Below, piece after piece: positions 1 through 8,166 of a DNA stretch of 28,030 bases. The stretch lies in NCBI GenBank assembly GCA_000431315.1, contig HF989714.1:5134-33163 (forward strand). Direction: 5' to 3'. The stretch comes from Brachyspira sp. CAG:484 (GTDB lineage Bacteria > Cyanobacteriota > Vampirovibrionia > Gastranaerophilales > Gastranaerophilaceae). How positions within the stretch are numbered: the first letter of the stretch is position 1; every line of letters begins with the position of its first letter. The notes under the pieces are model-generated. The model made no database searches. It was not told the origin of the DNA and worked only from the letters and a program-made list of their open reading frames with translations. The translations under genes and the position numbers were made by a program.

Positions 1-42
1 TTCATTTGAAGCGGTCTTTTTTTGTTTGCCGTTAGGCAAATA

Positions 43-1002
43 TTAGTCTTGAGCGTGACCTGCTGTACCAAGAACGTCAACCATTTTGTGTTTAACCATT
101 TCTTTAACAGCAGTTCTGCCTGGTCCCATATATTCTCTAGGGTCAAATTTTTCAGGGTGTTCAACAAAGAATTCTCTGATTGTTGAAGTCATTGCAAGTC
201 TTAAGTCTGTGTCAATATTGATTTTAGCAACACCATGTTTAGAAGCATAGTTAAGCATATCTTCCGGAACACCTTGTGCATCAGGAAGGTTTCCGCCGAA
301 TTTATTACATTTAGCAACGAATTCAGCCGGAACTGATGATGAACCATGAAGTACTAACGGGAAGTCATATCCAACAGCTTCGTTCACAGCTTTTTTAATT
401 GCAGCAAGTCTTTCAAAGTCTAATTTTGCTTCGCCTTTGAACTTGTAAGCACCATGAGAAGTACCAATAGCTACAGCTAATGAATCGCAGCCTGTTTCTT
501 TAACAAATCTTGCAGCTTCTTCAGGATCTGTGTATGTAGAATCTTTAGCGTGAACTTTAACATCATCTTCAACACCGGCTAATTTACCAAGCTCAGCTTC
601 AACAGAAACTCCGCGCGGATGAGCGTAATCAACAACCTGTTTAGTTAATTTGATGTTTTCTTCAAGCGGGAATCTTGAGCCGTCAATCATAACTGATGAG
701 AAACCGCCGTCGATACAAGCTTTACAAATTTCAAAATCAGCACCATGGTCTAAGTGTAAAGCAATAGGTACTGTAGTTGTAGCAAGAGCAGCTTCAACTA
801 ATTTAATTAAGTAAGTTTGGTTAGCATATTTTCTTGCACCTGCAGAAACCTGTAAAATAATAGGTGATTGAGTTTCTTCTGCAGCTTCAGCAATACCCTG
901 CAAGATTTCCATGTTGTTAACATTGTAAGCACCGATAGCGTAACCGCCGGCTAATGCTTTTTTGAACATTTCGCCTGTTCCAACTAATTTTCTTTCACTC
1001 AT
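43..1002 (-). CDS. fba: Class II fructose-bisphosphate aldolase
   Basis: Zinc-dependent cleavage of fructose 1,6-bisphosphate to dihydroxyacetone phosphate and glyceraldehyde 3-phosphate in cytosolic glycolysis/gluconeogenesis. The 319-residue protein is full length for the family. Visible signatures are the catalytic aspartate and zinc histidine in HLDHG (D85, H86), E136 in the AELG segment, and histidines in GTSHG (H183) and LHGSS (H219). The ATG start has a strong AGGAG ribosome site about 7 bases upstream. The gene stands alone, leftward, behind a long gene-free leader region, and its codon use looks biased, as expected for a highly expressed glycolytic gene. Related tagatose-bisphosphate aldolases share this fold, so substrate is assigned from overall resemblance. 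Confidence 0.95.
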   Translation of the reverse strand: MSERKLVGTGEMFKKALAGGYAIGAYNVNNMEILQGIAEAAEETQSPIILQVSAGARKYANQTYLIKLVEAALATTTVPIALHLDHGADFEICKACIDGGFSSVMIDGSRFPLEENIKLTKQVVDYAHPRGVSVEAELGKLAGVEDDVKVHAKDSTYTDPEEAARFVKETGCDSLAVAIGTSHGAYKFKGEAKLDFERLAAIKKAVNEAVGYDFPLVLHGSSSVPAEFVAKCNKFGGNLPDAQGVPEDMLNYASKHGVAKINIDTDLRLAMTSTIREFFVEHPEKFDPREYMGPGRTAVKEMVKHKMVDVLGTAGHAQD

Positions 1003-1404
1003 TTGAGTTCTCCTTTTTTTTGTCCTCTGTGTAAAATTTGAATTTACATTCTAATACTTTTGTTTGAGGCTCTATCCTCTTTGCCGGGATTAACCGGACT
1101 TTTTTATAAACTAACCGGAGGCTTAGCCTCCATTTTTGTAAAACCTTTTACACACATGTAAAATATAACAAACAAAGATTTTATACAAGCAGGTAGTCCT
1201 GCAGGATAACTTCTGCTACTTTTATAACAGATTATTAAGAAAAATTAAAATCGTATATACTATTTTACATGGTTCTGAAAGCCTGTTATAATGCAGATTA
1301 AATGGGGAAATGAAAAATTTTTACAAAATTAACTAGCAAAATTTTTTGCGGTTCGATTTTGTATGAAAAAGCATATAGTAATGGGGTAAGATTGGAGTAT
1401 AAAA
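1003..1404. other. Gene-free region: structured fba leader and rightward promoter
   Basis: About 400 bases with no convincing gene. On the minus strand it holds the fba ribosome site and probable leader. Hairpins visible there are GGAGGC-tta-GCCTCC (1117-1131), a GAGG/CCTC stem near 1065-1078, two CCGGTTA direct repeats in the leader sense, and GCAGG-tagt-CCTGC (1189-1202). Candidate leftward -10 boxes lie near 1165 and 1225, but neither has a good -35, so the fba start site is unresolved. The right end carries the promoter of the 386-aa gene. I recognise no known riboswitch class. Confidence 0.5.
1264..1292 (+). promoter_or_regulatory. Sigma-70-type promoter of the 386-aa gene
   Basis: TTTACA (1264-1269), a 17-base spacer and TATAAT (1287-1292), preceded by a TGT extended -10. 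The predicted transcript starts near 1299 and leaves a leader of about 105 bases before the ATG at 1405. Confidence 0.75.
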
Positions 1405-2565
1405 ATGGCAATAAGTCCTGTATCAAATTTATTAAACACAAGTAATTATCATGTAAATTTTGGCTCAAGAAAAAACAAAAAAACTGATGATCCTGTACCA
1501 AATTCTTCAGCAGGAATGAAGGCTGTACCTGTTATGGTTCTTATGGCAATGAGCCCTCTTAATGCGGCTAATATTAATGCAGCACAACTACAGGGAAATG
1601 AAAATATTATAGAACTTGTAGAAGTAAATGACACAATACCTAGAAAGCAGAATGGTGTAACAGAGAGAAAGTTGAAATTAACTGAGGAGGATTTCAAGCA
1701 GCTGTTTGGCGACAGTAAATCTGCGGTAAAAACTAAAGAATTTACTAATATGTCCATGTTATTTTACAGCAGTAAAAAAGACAAAAATATAGATGAAGTC
1801 AGATTGAAGATTAGACCACTGGATGGTAGTGGTATATCAAAAGAGAGGGTTATTTCAGAATATAATCATGTCAATTTTGATATTGTAGGTGATGACGGAA
1901 CCTCCGGTGCAATAGTATCCTTCCCGGAGATTGTGGATTTACATTATCCCCGTCCAGATCGATATGGTGACAAAGAGCTCTGTGAATATATAAAAGACTT
2001 TATTGACGGCAAGAATGAAGACGGATTAGTTAATAATAATGCAATAAAAGAAGTGGTTATTAATAAAAAAATTCGTCCATATGCTCATGAGTGGGTTCGA
2101 AATGATCCGCCAACAACTGACTGGTTAAGACTGGGTGCAGAAGAAAAAGAAAATTTTGGAACAACTCCTTCTGGTATGCCTGAAATGGTGGTTTGTCAGA
2201 CGGACAAATATGTTTACGGTATAAGTCCTTATACAACGGATACTAATAATAAGGACTTTGAAACAGTTACAGTAAAGTGGATGAATGAAGCAGGCATTGG
2301 AGAATTTAAAGTAGCCGGATTAAGACCATTAAAGATTAAATTTTGTGATAGATACGGAGAGATAAAATCGGTTACACTTAACTCAATTGAGCTGTATAAG
2401 CGGAATTCAAAGGAAAAAGCTGTAATTTTTGATAATGAGTTGTATGATACCTTGCAGGAAGTAACTAAAGATACAAGATATAATAATGCGTTTAAGTGTT
2501 ATCCGGTTACCGAAAAAACGTTTTATTCAGCAGGAAAACATGGTATAACTGCGTATCTTCAATAA
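1405..2565 (+). CDS. Unassigned protein, VNFG motif then signal-like segment
   Basis: 386 residues of no family I recognise. The N-terminus carries a short VNFGS motif (about residues 18-22) followed by basic residues. A hydrophobic, alanine- and methionine-rich stretch at about 38-58 (VPVMVLMAMSPLNA, then ANINA) looks like a signal peptide or membrane anchor set back from the start. The remainder is mixed, charged and probably soluble, with no catalytic motif I can name. The ATG is chosen for GGAG seven bases upstream. It has its own promoter and a strong terminator, so it is monocistronic. Export is inferred; the VN/SFG motif recurs in the 94-aa gene at 21024. Confidence 0.75.
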   Translation: MAISPVSNLLNTSNYHVNFGSRKNKKTDDPVPNSSAGMKAVPVMVLMAMSPLNAANINAAQLQGNENIIELVEVNDTIPRKQNGVTERKLKLTEEDFKQLFGDSKSAVKTKEFTNMSMLFYSSKKDKNIDEVRLKIRPLDGSGISKERVISEYNHVNFDIVGDDGTSGAIVSFPEIVDLHYPRPDRYGDKELCEYIKDFIDGKNEDGLVNNNAIKEVVINKKIRPYAHEWVRNDPPTTDWLRLGAEEKENFGTTPSGMPEMVVCQTDKYVYGISPYTTDTNNKDFETVTVKWMNEAGIGEFKVAGLRPLKIKFCDRYGEIKSVTLNSIELYKRNSKEKAVIFDNELYDTLQEVTKDTRYNNAFKCYPVTEKTFYSAGKHGITAYLQ

Positions 2566-2589
2566 TGTAACATTTTGTAAACATGCTGA

Positions 2590-2623
2590 AACATGCTGAA
2601 ATTCATGGTTTCAGCATGTTTTT
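2590..2623 (+). terminator. Intrinsic terminator after the 386-aa gene
   Basis: A 12-bp stem AACATGCTGAAA (2590-2601) / TTTCAGCATGTT (2609-2620) with a 7-base loop runs into five T. The left arm is preceded by a second copy of ACATGCTGAA (2581-2590), a tandem 10-base duplication that could form an alternative stem. Confidence 0.85.
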
Positions 2624-2662
2624 ACATATATAAGAGTATAAAACTAGAGAGTATTATTTAGC

Positions 2663-5434
2663 ATGTCTGGAAATATTAATACAGAATTAAATACCGTAAA
2701 AGTTCAGGAGCAAAACGTATCATCATCTTCAGTGTCACAGAGCTCTTCATCAAAAGTAAACACTGTATTTGAGGCTGCTACAGAAGTTGTTAAAAAGAAA
2801 AAAGTATTAACTCCACAACAAGAAAGTCTGTTACGATCCAAAGGTTTCGATCCTTCTGTAATGACAGAAGAAGAAATAAGACAGGCTTTGCTGGGTATAA
2901 TTCCAGCTCCCGAAGCAAATCCTGCTTCAAGTCAGAAAAATACACAAGAAGCACCGGTTCAGCCTGCTATTGATGAAAATAATGCCGAAACAGTGCAAAC
3001 TTCTTCTCCGCAATCAGAAGCCTCCGGCAATGTACAAAATACTCAGCAGCAAGAAGATGTTCAGGCTCAGCAGACAAAGACTTCTTCTGTTGTATATTCA
3101 AAAGAAGATATTAAAATTGATTATAATAGTGAAAAAAGCAGACTATTTGCCCTGGATCCTTCTAAAACAGGCGTATTTGGCTGTGACATTGATGAAATGC
3201 CGGTTGAAAAGGCAAGTGACTTTCTATTACAGGAATTAACAAAAAATCAACTCGGTGATGAAAAATGGTCTGCAATGAGTAAAGAACAGCAGCTTCAAGC
3301 AATGCAGGATATTGATGCACAACTCGCTGAAAAAGTTCCTTCCTGGAACGAATTACAAGCAGATGGCAAAGCTGAACTTGCAAAGTTTTTCGTTATGGGT
3401 GCTCCAGAGTTTGAAGCTAAAATCAACAAAAATATCGAAGTTGCAAAACAATCTTTGGATACTCAATTAGAAGAGCTTGCAGGCTTTATTGTTTCAAAAA
3501 AACACGATGAAGCTGAACTGGAAAACGCTCATAAAGCATTTGGTAAAGAAGTTTCTGCATATATAGAAGCAAATCCTAAATATGCCGGCAAAACACGCGA
3601 AGAATTAAATGAAAGCGGTGAATATAATAATATAATGCTGGCTTACTTAGAAGAAAAGCTGGAAAAAAATGATGGAAATATTAATAATTTAAATAATTTT
3701 GAACGTAAATTATATAAACAACTCGAAGTTGGAAAATCCTTATCACCAAACGGCGATTTAAAAAACTGGGGCAGTTATGGTAAAGAAGGTGAATTTGACC
3801 GCATAATCAGCGATACGAATGATATGTTGAAAGCTGATCTGGTATTCCATGCAAAATATTCAGATGAATATAAAGAAGCTTTCAAAAACCGTATAATGCA
3901 GGATTTTGAAAACGGTGGTGATCGTTATTGGAAAGGTCAGTTCAAAGCTTTAATGGACAACGGCAATCCTCTTGACAGAATAATGATGATTGAAATTTTC
4001 CAGAAGTTGCCGCAGGATGTTCAGGAAAAGATTAATTTAGACCTTTCACAGCGGATTCAAAACGTTGGTGTTGCCGCAGCAAACGGTGATGATAATGTTA
4101 CTAAAACTGCTTTACAACAGGCAAGATTAAAGGCAAAAAAAGAAGGTCAGAACAAAGTTCTTGACAAGTCCATTGAAAATATTAACCGAATTATAAAAGA
4201 TAAAAAAGTTGCCACAGAATCTATTACTGAAGGTTTAACTATTGGCGGCGCAGACGGTTATAAAAAAGGCGTACAAGAAGGCAAGATTTCAGCCGAGCAG
4301 GTTACTGATGTTAACAACATAGTTTTAGATAAAAAAAATAACGATAAATATGAACAGTCAGTTCAGAGCAAAGTTGTCGAAACAATCGGCTACAGTACAG
4401 TTGAAGGTCGTAAAGGCTTAATTGACAAAGCAACAGAAAATGAAAGAACAATAAAAGCGACAGCAGCTAACTATGATACTTTTGGCAAGGATTTTGAAGT
4501 ATATTCTGCACAAAAAATTCTTGAAAACGCAGAAACTATTCTGCCGGAAAAAGAAGCAATCGAAGTATTAAAAATCGCTGCTGATACAAATACAAGATGT
4601 GCTGCAGAAAATCAGGCTGAAATTCATAAAGTATTTATGAATTCCAAGTATGATGAAGTTCTTGAACATGCAGCTTCAAATATCTACAAGTATGATGAGT
4701 CTGCGCAGGCAGATGCTATTAAATATACATACGAAACTAACAATACAAAGGCTATTGATGCTTGCAACGGGCAGATTGAGCAGTGTTCTCCGGAAGCTGT
4801 CCAAAAAGTAGGACGCGAGATTGTTGAAGCTTCTGTAGAACAAACTGTACAAAGGATTATTTCTGAAGCATCTGACAATTATGCAAATGCTGTAATTGAG
4901 AATAATAAAATAACAAATAATCTTACCGAACCTGAAGAATTTAAAGGTTTATCTGATAGTACAAAAGCACAGCGTCTTTACGAAAGCTTTAAAAAGAGTA
5001 CTCCTGCTGAACAATACAGAATGTTGAGCAAATTATCTAAAGACCAGTTGAAAGCTGTTATAGGCATACTTTGTAAAGCAAACTCAAGCGTGATAAAAGG
5101 TCTTGTTTCACAAGGGCTCGGCAGTTACGTACTTCAGACAATCGGAAAATCTCCGGATGTTCTCTATATGACAGTTGATATTATGATGAAAAAAGGCGGC
5201 AAAGACGCAAAATGTGCATCTGAATATGTTGTTGCAAAACAATCTATAACTCACTTCTCAGATGACACTATTGTAAAAGCAAATGAAATACTTGGACATG
5301 AAGATATAACTTCGCTGCCAGATTCTGAAACTCAAAAATATATATCAAATCCTTATGGATTTATGAAAAGCGCACTCAAGCCGGGAATGAGTGCAGTGTA
5401 TCCGGGTAAGAAAGAGCTGTTCTTTAAAGCATAG
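2663..5434 (+). CDS. Large unassigned helical protein, 923 aa
   Basis: Not recognised. No signal peptide or membrane segment is visible. Residues 1-35 are rich in S, V and Q. Residues about 47-80 form a compact charged segment containing LTPQQE and MTEEEIRQALL. Residues about 85-145 are a Q/S/P/N-rich disordered linker. From about 150 onward the sequence is long, charged and mostly helical. The part around 640-760 looks like helical repeats built on SNIYKYDESAQADAIKY-type segments. The C-terminus (about 800-890) has stretches such as LSKLSKDQLKAVIGIL. The ribosome site is poor (AGAG 13 bases upstream), but no better start follows. A cytoplasmic or non-classically exported scaffold is possible, but function is unknown. 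Confidence 0.75.
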   Translation: MSGNINTELNTVKVQEQNVSSSSVSQSSSSKVNTVFEAATEVVKKKKVLTPQQESLLRSKGFDPSVMTEEEIRQALLGIIPAPEANPASSQKNTQEAPVQPAIDENNAETVQTSSPQSEASGNVQNTQQQEDVQAQQTKTSSVVYSKEDIKIDYNSEKSRLFALDPSKTGVFGCDIDEMPVEKASDFLLQELTKNQLGDEKWSAMSKEQQLQAMQDIDAQLAEKVPSWNELQADGKAELAKFFVMGAPEFEAKINKNIEVAKQSLDTQLEELAGFIVSKKHDEAELENAHKAFGKEVSAYIEANPKYAGKTREELNESGEYNNIMLAYLEEKLEKNDGNINNLNNFERKLYKQLEVGKSLSPNGDLKNWGSYGKEGEFDRIISDTNDMLKADLVFHAKYSDEYKEAFKNRIMQDFENGGDRYWKGQFKALMDNGNPLDRIMMIEIFQKLPQDVQEKINLDLSQRIQNVGVAAANGDDNVTKTALQQARLKAKKEGQNKVLDKSIENINRIIKDKKVATESITEGLTIGGADGYKKGVQEGKISAEQVTDVNNIVLDKKNNDKYEQSVQSKVVETIGYSTVEGRKGLIDKATENERTIKATAANYDTFGKDFEVYSAQKILENAETILPEKEAIEVLKIAADTNTRCAAENQAEIHKVFMNSKYDEVLEHAASNIYKYDESAQADAIKYTYETNNTKAIDACNGQIEQCSPEAVQKVGREIVEASVEQTVQRIISEASDNYANAVIENNKITNNLTEPEEFKGLSDSTKAQRLYESFKKSTPAEQYRMLSKLSKDQLKAVIGILCKANSSVIKGLVSQGLGSYVLQTIGKSPDVLYMTVDIMMKKGGKDAKCASEYVVAKQSITHFSDDTIVKANEILGHEDITSLPDSETQKYISNPYGFMKSALKPGMSAVYPGKKELFFKA

Positions 5435-5451
5435 GTACAAAATTTGTAGAT

Positions 5452-5483
5452 TAAAAAGCCTGCTAATTTAAGCAGGCTTTTTA
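5452..5483 (+). terminator. Intrinsic terminator after the 923-aa gene
   Basis: A perfect 13-bp stem TAAAAAGCCTGCT / AGCAGGCTTTTTA with a 6-base loop AATTTA. The A and T arms allow termination in either direction. Confidence 0.9.
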
Positions 5484-5487
5484 GTTC

Positions 5488-5516
5488 TTGATTTTCCCGC
5501 TTGTTTGTAGTGTAAT
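5488..5516 (+). promoter_or_regulatory. Promoter of the ispH-S1 unit
   Basis: TTGATT (5488-5493), a 17-base spacer and TGTAAT (5511-5516), directly after the preceding terminator. It leaves a leader of about 50 bases before the TTG start at 5572. Confidence 0.6.
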
Positions 5517-5571
5517 ATTCTTACAGCAGGTTTCCGGTCTGCGAGTTCAATAGAAAGAAGACAATTTAAAA

Positions 5572-6441
5572 TTGCCGAAAGAAATTAAATTAGCTAAATA
5601 CGCAGGTTTTTGCTACGGTGTTAAAAGAGCCGTTGAAACTGTTAAAAAGTTGAAATTAGAAAACCCTGATAAAGATGTGTTTGTTCTTGGCGAACTTATC
5701 CATAATACAGAAGTTATTCATGAACTGGAGAAGTTAGGTATTTATACACTAAATGAAATTCCTGAGCATGGGGATGGAATTTGTGTTATCAGAAGCCATG
5801 GCGAAAGTCCGGAAGTTATTGAAAAAATTAAATCCGCAGGCTTTACAACAGTTGACTTGACATGTCCTGACGTTAAAAAAGTTCAGCAAAAGGCCGTAGA
5901 ACTTGCAAAAGACGGCTATTATCTTGTTATTGTCGGCAAATCCGAACACCCTGAAGTTATCGCTATCAGAGCAAATGCAAAACTATGGAGTGATAAGGTT
6001 ATTGTTGCTGCTGCTGTTGAACAGTTAAAAGACTACGAGGCAGAGCTGAAATCCCACAGAAAAATAGGCGTTGTTGTTCAAACAACACAAAGGATTACAA
6101 CTTTGAACAGTATTGTTGAATATTTGACATCTATTTCAAAAGAATTGCATATCGCAAATACGATTTGCGCAAGTACTGCAATGCGTCAGTCTGAAGCCAA
6201 AGAACTTGCAAAAGAAAGCGATCTGGTTATAGTTGTAGGTTCAAAAAAGAGCGCAAATACAACCCACCTTGCAGAAATTCTTAAAGATATTACAGAAACT
6301 GTACATATTGAAAATGATACAGAACTGGATGAATTTCAGGATTTAATAGATAATGCTGATAAAATATCTATTACAGCAGGAGCATCAACTCCTCAGGCAA
6401 TTATAGAAAAAGTTATAAACAAATTAAAAAAAGGAGAATAA
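5572..6441 (+). CDS. ispH: 4-hydroxy-3-methylbut-2-enyl diphosphate reductase
   Basis: Last step of the non-mevalonate (MEP) isoprenoid pathway: reductive dehydroxylation of HMBPP to IPP and DMAPP by an iron-sulfur enzyme in the cytosol. The 289 residues match the family length. The three cluster cysteines are in GFCYGVKRA (C14), DLTCPDV (C98) and TICAST (C199). Conserved RSHG and SEHPE segments are also present. The start is TTG, supported by GAAAG upstream and by the correct N-terminus (KLAKYAGFC). The stop lies 6 bases before the S1 gene, whose ribosome site AGGAG sits inside the end of ispH, so the two are co-transcribed and probably translationally coupled. Confidence 0.95.
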   Translation: MPKEIKLAKYAGFCYGVKRAVETVKKLKLENPDKDVFVLGELIHNTEVIHELEKLGIYTLNEIPEHGDGICVIRSHGESPEVIEKIKSAGFTTVDLTCPDVKKVQQKAVELAKDGYYLVIVGKSEHPEVIAIRANAKLWSDKVIVAAAVEQLKDYEAELKSHRKIGVVVQTTQRITTLNSIVEYLTSISKELHIANTICASTAMRQSEAKELAKESDLVIVVGSKKSANTTHLAEILKDITETVHIENDTELDEFQDLIDNADKISITAGASTPQAIIEKVINKLKKGE

Positions 6442-6447
6442 ATTAAA

Positions 6448-7524
6448 ATGACAACAACATTAGAAAAAACAAGTGCAGATGAATTTGAAAGATTGTTAAA
6501 CGAATCTTTCTCAAAATCATATTCAGTAGCTGATATTGTTGAAGGTACTGTTATGAAAAAAGATAATGACGGTTATCTTGTAAGCGTTCGCGGTGCAAAA
6601 ACAGAAGCTTTCCTCCCGTCAAAAGAATTATCTTCAGCTGATGGTGCTGAAAATCTCGAAGTCGGCGATGAAAGAGAATTTTATGTTTTAAAAGAAGAAA
6701 ATGATGAAGAAGGTATGGTTCTTTCATTGAAAAGACTTGCTTTTGCTCAAGCCTGGGCACAGCTTAACGATGCTAAAGTTCAGGGTGATACAATCCTTGC
6801 TAAAGTCGTTTCAGTTGTTAAAGGCGGTGTTTTAGTTGACGTTGCTGATTTAAAAGGCTTTATTCCTTCTTCACAATTAAGAACAGGAACTCCGTTTGAC
6901 GGGCTTATTGATACAAAAATCGAAGTTAAGGTTCTTGAAGCAGATCCTAAGAAGAATAAATTAATTCTTTCTCAAAGACTTGCAGTTGCAGAACAGCGTG
7001 ATCAGGTAGTAGATAATATTCTTTCTACTCTAGAAGAAGGTCAGGTTGTTAATGGTGAAGTTGTAAGAATCGCTGATTTCGGTGCATTTATCGATATTAA
7101 CGGTATCGACGGACTTCTTCCTATTTCTGAAATTTCCTGGCAGAGAATTAAACACCCTTCAGATGTTATTTCTTTAGGTGAAACTATCGAAGTTAAAATT
7201 ATCAAAATTGATACTGAATTAAAGAGGATTTCTTTGTCATTAAAGAGAATGGGCGAAGATCCATGGCAGCAGATTGAAGGTCAGTTTGAAGAAGGTCAGA
7301 TTATCACAGGTACTGTTAATAAAGTAACCGGTTTCGGTGCATTTATTAATATATTCCCTGGCGTTGAAGCACTTCTTCCTGTTTCAGAAATGGCAGAAGA
7401 AAACGTTAATCCGTTCAACAAATTCAAAGTTGGCGATAGCGTTGAAGTTCTTATCAAAAAATTCACTCCGCAAGAACATAGAATTGCTCTTAGCATTAAA
7501 GATATGAACAAAGATGCTGAATAG
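6448..7524 (+). CDS. rpsA: S1 RNA-binding domain protein (30S ribosomal protein S1 type)
   Basis: RNA-binding protein with four S1 (OB-fold) repeats at about residues 24-92, 108-178, 196-267 and 281-353. The last two carry classic GAFI(D/N)I and LLP(I/V)SE signatures. It probably helps mRNA bind the 30S subunit during initiation. The 358-residue length is short compared with the six-domain proteobacterial S1 and closer to the short forms of Firmicutes and cyanobacteria. It sits 6 bases after ispH and ends at a strong terminator. In several Clostridia IspH and S1 are fused in one polypeptide; here they are separate reading frames, each with its own stop and start. Confidence 0.9.
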   Translation: MTTTLEKTSADEFERLLNESFSKSYSVADIVEGTVMKKDNDGYLVSVRGAKTEAFLPSKELSSADGAENLEVGDEREFYVLKEENDEEGMVLSLKRLAFAQAWAQLNDAKVQGDTILAKVVSVVKGGVLVDVADLKGFIPSSQLRTGTPFDGLIDTKIEVKVLEADPKKNKLILSQRLAVAEQRDQVVDNILSTLEEGQVVNGEVVRIADFGAFIDINGIDGLLPISEISWQRIKHPSDVISLGETIEVKIIKIDTELKRISLSLKRMGEDPWQQIEGQFEEGQIITGTVNKVTGFGAFINIFPGVEALLPVSEMAEENVNPFNKFKVGDSVEVLIKKFTPQEHRIALSIKDMNKDAE

Positions 7525-7546
7525 TTAATAATATTGATTCAAGCAA

Positions 7547-7584
7547 AACAAAGCAGCTGTCTGTTTTTTGACAGCTGTTTTGTT
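7547..7584 (+). terminator. Intrinsic terminator after the S1 gene
   Basis: A 15-bp stem (7547-7561 / 7570-7584) with one mismatch, core CAGCTGTC / GACAGCTG and a T-rich 8-base loop. The right arm and following bases are T-rich. It lies between convergent genes and may serve both. Confidence 0.8.
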
Positions 7585-7600
7585 ATATATAATTCTGCTT

Positions 7601-7807
7601 TTAATATACTAAATCATTAAGTGTAATATTCAAAGCATCTGCAATTTTAACCATAACTTCAACGCTCGGATTAGCTTTTTCTGTTTCAATACTGCATATG
7701 AACTGCTGGCTTATACCGGTTAATTCTGCCAGCTTCTCCTGTGATATTTTATATTTCGCTCTTTGCTGTCTTAAGTTACTTGCAATTATTGTTTTGAGAT
7801 TTTCCAT
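7601..7807 (-). CDS. XRE-family HTH transcriptional regulator
   Basis: Small Cro/C1-type DNA-binding protein, 68 residues from the ATG at 7807. A TTG six codons upstream is in frame but less likely. The helix-turn-helix is clear: SQEKLAELTGISQQFICSIE, then NPSVEVMVKIADALNITLNDL. There is no sensor or dimerisation domain beyond the HTH fold. It is divergent from the 76-aa gene across a 93-base AT-rich gap that carries inverted repeats (see 7874-7888), so it probably represses itself, its neighbour or both. No clear Shine-Dalgarno is seen for either start. Stand-alone XRE proteins like this are common in bacteria and mobile elements. Confidence 0.85.
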   Translation of the reverse strand: MENLKTIIASNLRQQRAKYKISQEKLAELTGISQQFICSIETEKANPSVEVMVKIADALNITLNDLVY

Positions 7808-7873
7808 TTTTTTATTATAAAACAATTGATTTTATTTTTTTATCGTGTATTATTTAAATATTATAAACTATAG

Positions 7874-7888
7874 TTGATAAAAAATCAA
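7874..7888. promoter_or_regulatory. Candidate operator between the XRE and 76-aa genes
   Basis: Inverted repeat TTGAT-aaaaa-ATCAA lies just before the AGGAG of the rightward gene. A related half, ATTGATTTT...TTTATC (7825-7844), lies just before the XRE start. Together they form a larger imperfect dyad across the divergent gap, as expected for an autoregulated XRE operator. Confidence 0.45.
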
Positions 7889-7900
7889 TAGGAGTTGCTA

Positions 7901-8128
7901 ATGAAAAATGAAAAAATGGATTTGAAAGCAGAAATATATGACATAGAAGTTGCATTGTCACAGGAAACTTTTTTAATGGAAATAATGAAGGATTTTGGAG
8001 AATATAATTCCGAAGCCTCTGAGGGGGTAGATAAAATGACTTATATGCTTAATATTTTGTATGAAAAACATGTTAAATTAACAGAAAAACTTGATGAGTT
8101 TATCCCAAGGCTTCAGAAATATATTTAA
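7901..8128 (+). CDS. Small unassigned helical protein, 76 aa (75 residues)
   Basis: Not recognised. The start is the ATG at 7901, because AGGAG (7890-7894) is correctly spaced 6 bases before it; an in-frame TTG at 7895 is too close. The codons run from 7901 to the stop at 8128. The protein is acidic and appears entirely helical, with one predicted hairpin of helices: KAEIYDIEVALSQETFLMEIM, then NILYEKHVKLTEKLDEFI. It has no cysteine, membrane segment or catalytic motif. It is divergent from the XRE regulator, which probably controls it. A toxin role is not supported by any motif. Confidence 0.6.
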   Translation: MKNEKMDLKAEIYDIEVALSQETFLMEIMKDFGEYNSEASEGVDKMTYMLNILYEKHVKLTEKLDEFIPRLQKYI

Positions 8129-8158
8129 AAAGCAGACGTTTAACTTTTCGCCTGCTTT
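8129..8158. terminator. Bidirectional terminator between convergent genes
   Basis: A 10-bp stem AAAGCAGACG / CGCCTGCTTT with one A-C mismatch and a 10-base loop. Read leftward it is followed by TTTTT, so it mainly ends the sigma-factor transcript; read rightward it has a short T run. Confidence 0.7.
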
Positions 8159-8166
8159 GTGATGAA

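Noticed and set aside
25..40. Hairpin TTTGCC/GGCAAA just after the fba stop, as a terminator
   Set aside because: Read in the fba direction it is followed by A, not T; the T run is on the wrong side, so an intrinsic terminator is not supported.
5521..5571. Possible structured RNA in the ispH leader
   Set aside because: Only a 4-bp GCAG/CTGC pairing is visible; too little to call an element.
7601..8128. XRE plus small gene as a toxin-antitoxin module
   Set aside because: The genes are divergent rather than overlapping in one operon, and the small protein has no recognisable toxin motif.
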